Shown in pieces: positions 13,335 through 13,389 of a stretch of DNA of 13,389 nucleotides. The DNA comes from an uncultured Collinsella sp. (GTDB taxonomy: Bacteria; Actinomycetota; Coriobacteriia; Coriobacteriales; Coriobacteriaceae). The notes below the pieces were generated by a model. That model worked only from the letters and a program-made list of their open reading frames with translations. It made no database searches and was not told the DNA's origin. The stretch's first letter is position 1, and the number at the start of each line of letters is the position of its first letter. The stretch covers positions 1 to 13,389 of the forward strand of contig CAUADW010000044.1 in assembly GCA_958427895.1 (NCBI GenBank). The letters are read 5' to 3'. The translations under genes were made by a program, and so were the position numbers.

Positions 13335-13389
13335 TGAACTGCACCCCAAAACTTGGACGGCTTAAATAAGAACTACGCCGCAAGGGACT
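13335..13389 (-). mobile_element. End of a probable IS3-family insertion sequence, cut by window edge
   Basis: The sequence from 13335 begins TGAACTGCACCCCAAAACTT, a form I recognise as a terminal inverted repeat of IS3-family elements (TG start, run of C then A, then CTTGGAC). On the minus strand the last bases of the window read in frame as Ser-Leu-Ala-Ala-stop, with the TAG at 13373-13375, which would suit the C-terminus of an IS3-type OrfB transposase. This would then be the right end of an element lying on the minus strand and extending past 13389. Only 55 bases are visible, so the family call rests on recall. Confidence 0.55.

Overview
The window looks like chromosome from a high-GC Gram-positive bacterium, most likely a gut Coriobacteriia member of the Collinsella type. 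The reasons are GC-rich codon use with strong AAGGAG-type ribosome binding sites, an ascorbate-type PTS next to a DeoR regulator, OFA-type MFS and SDR genes, and palindromic intergenic repeats of a kind I associate with this group. The genus is an inference from style and recall, not from a marker gene.

Left part (1-4520): the 3' end of a HAD-family phosphatase meets a convergent DeoR-family regulator at a strong bidirectional hairpin. The regulator is divergent from a four-gene operon: transaldolase/fructose-6-phosphate aldolase-like protein, PTS EIIA, EIIB and EIIC of the ascorbate (Ula) type. The 348-bp divergent spacer carries repeated CTTTCGATA/CTTTTGAAA boxes that overlap both predicted promoters, so the DeoR protein probably represses itself and the operon. 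The ascorbate-degrading enzymes UlaD/E/F are absent and a transaldolase takes their place, so the transported sugar is probably not ascorbate. A terminator-like hairpin lies between EIIA and EIIB, and a clear terminator follows EIIC.

Middle part (4521-7380): a roughly 300-bp AT-rich spacer full of short perfect palindromes is followed by the Tex RNA-binding protein on the minus strand. Upstream of tex is a 156-bp element with 31-bp imperfect terminal inverted repeats, which looks like a small non-autonomous repeat.

Right-centre (7381-11807): a minus-strand operon SDR dehydrogenase - OFA-type MFS transporter - Gfo/Idh/MocA dehydrogenase, with a LysR-type regulator divergent from it. Together they look like an uptake-and-oxidation (or epimerisation) module for one small polyol or acid, controlled by the LysR protein. 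The substrate is unknown.

Right end (11851-13389): a membrane-bound GGDEF diguanylate cyclase on the minus strand. Behind it is a gene-free stretch holding a strikingly regular array of six 15-bp boxes in alternating orientation, then half of a terminator. The window closes with what looks like the end of an IS3-family insertion sequence whose transposase runs off the right edge.
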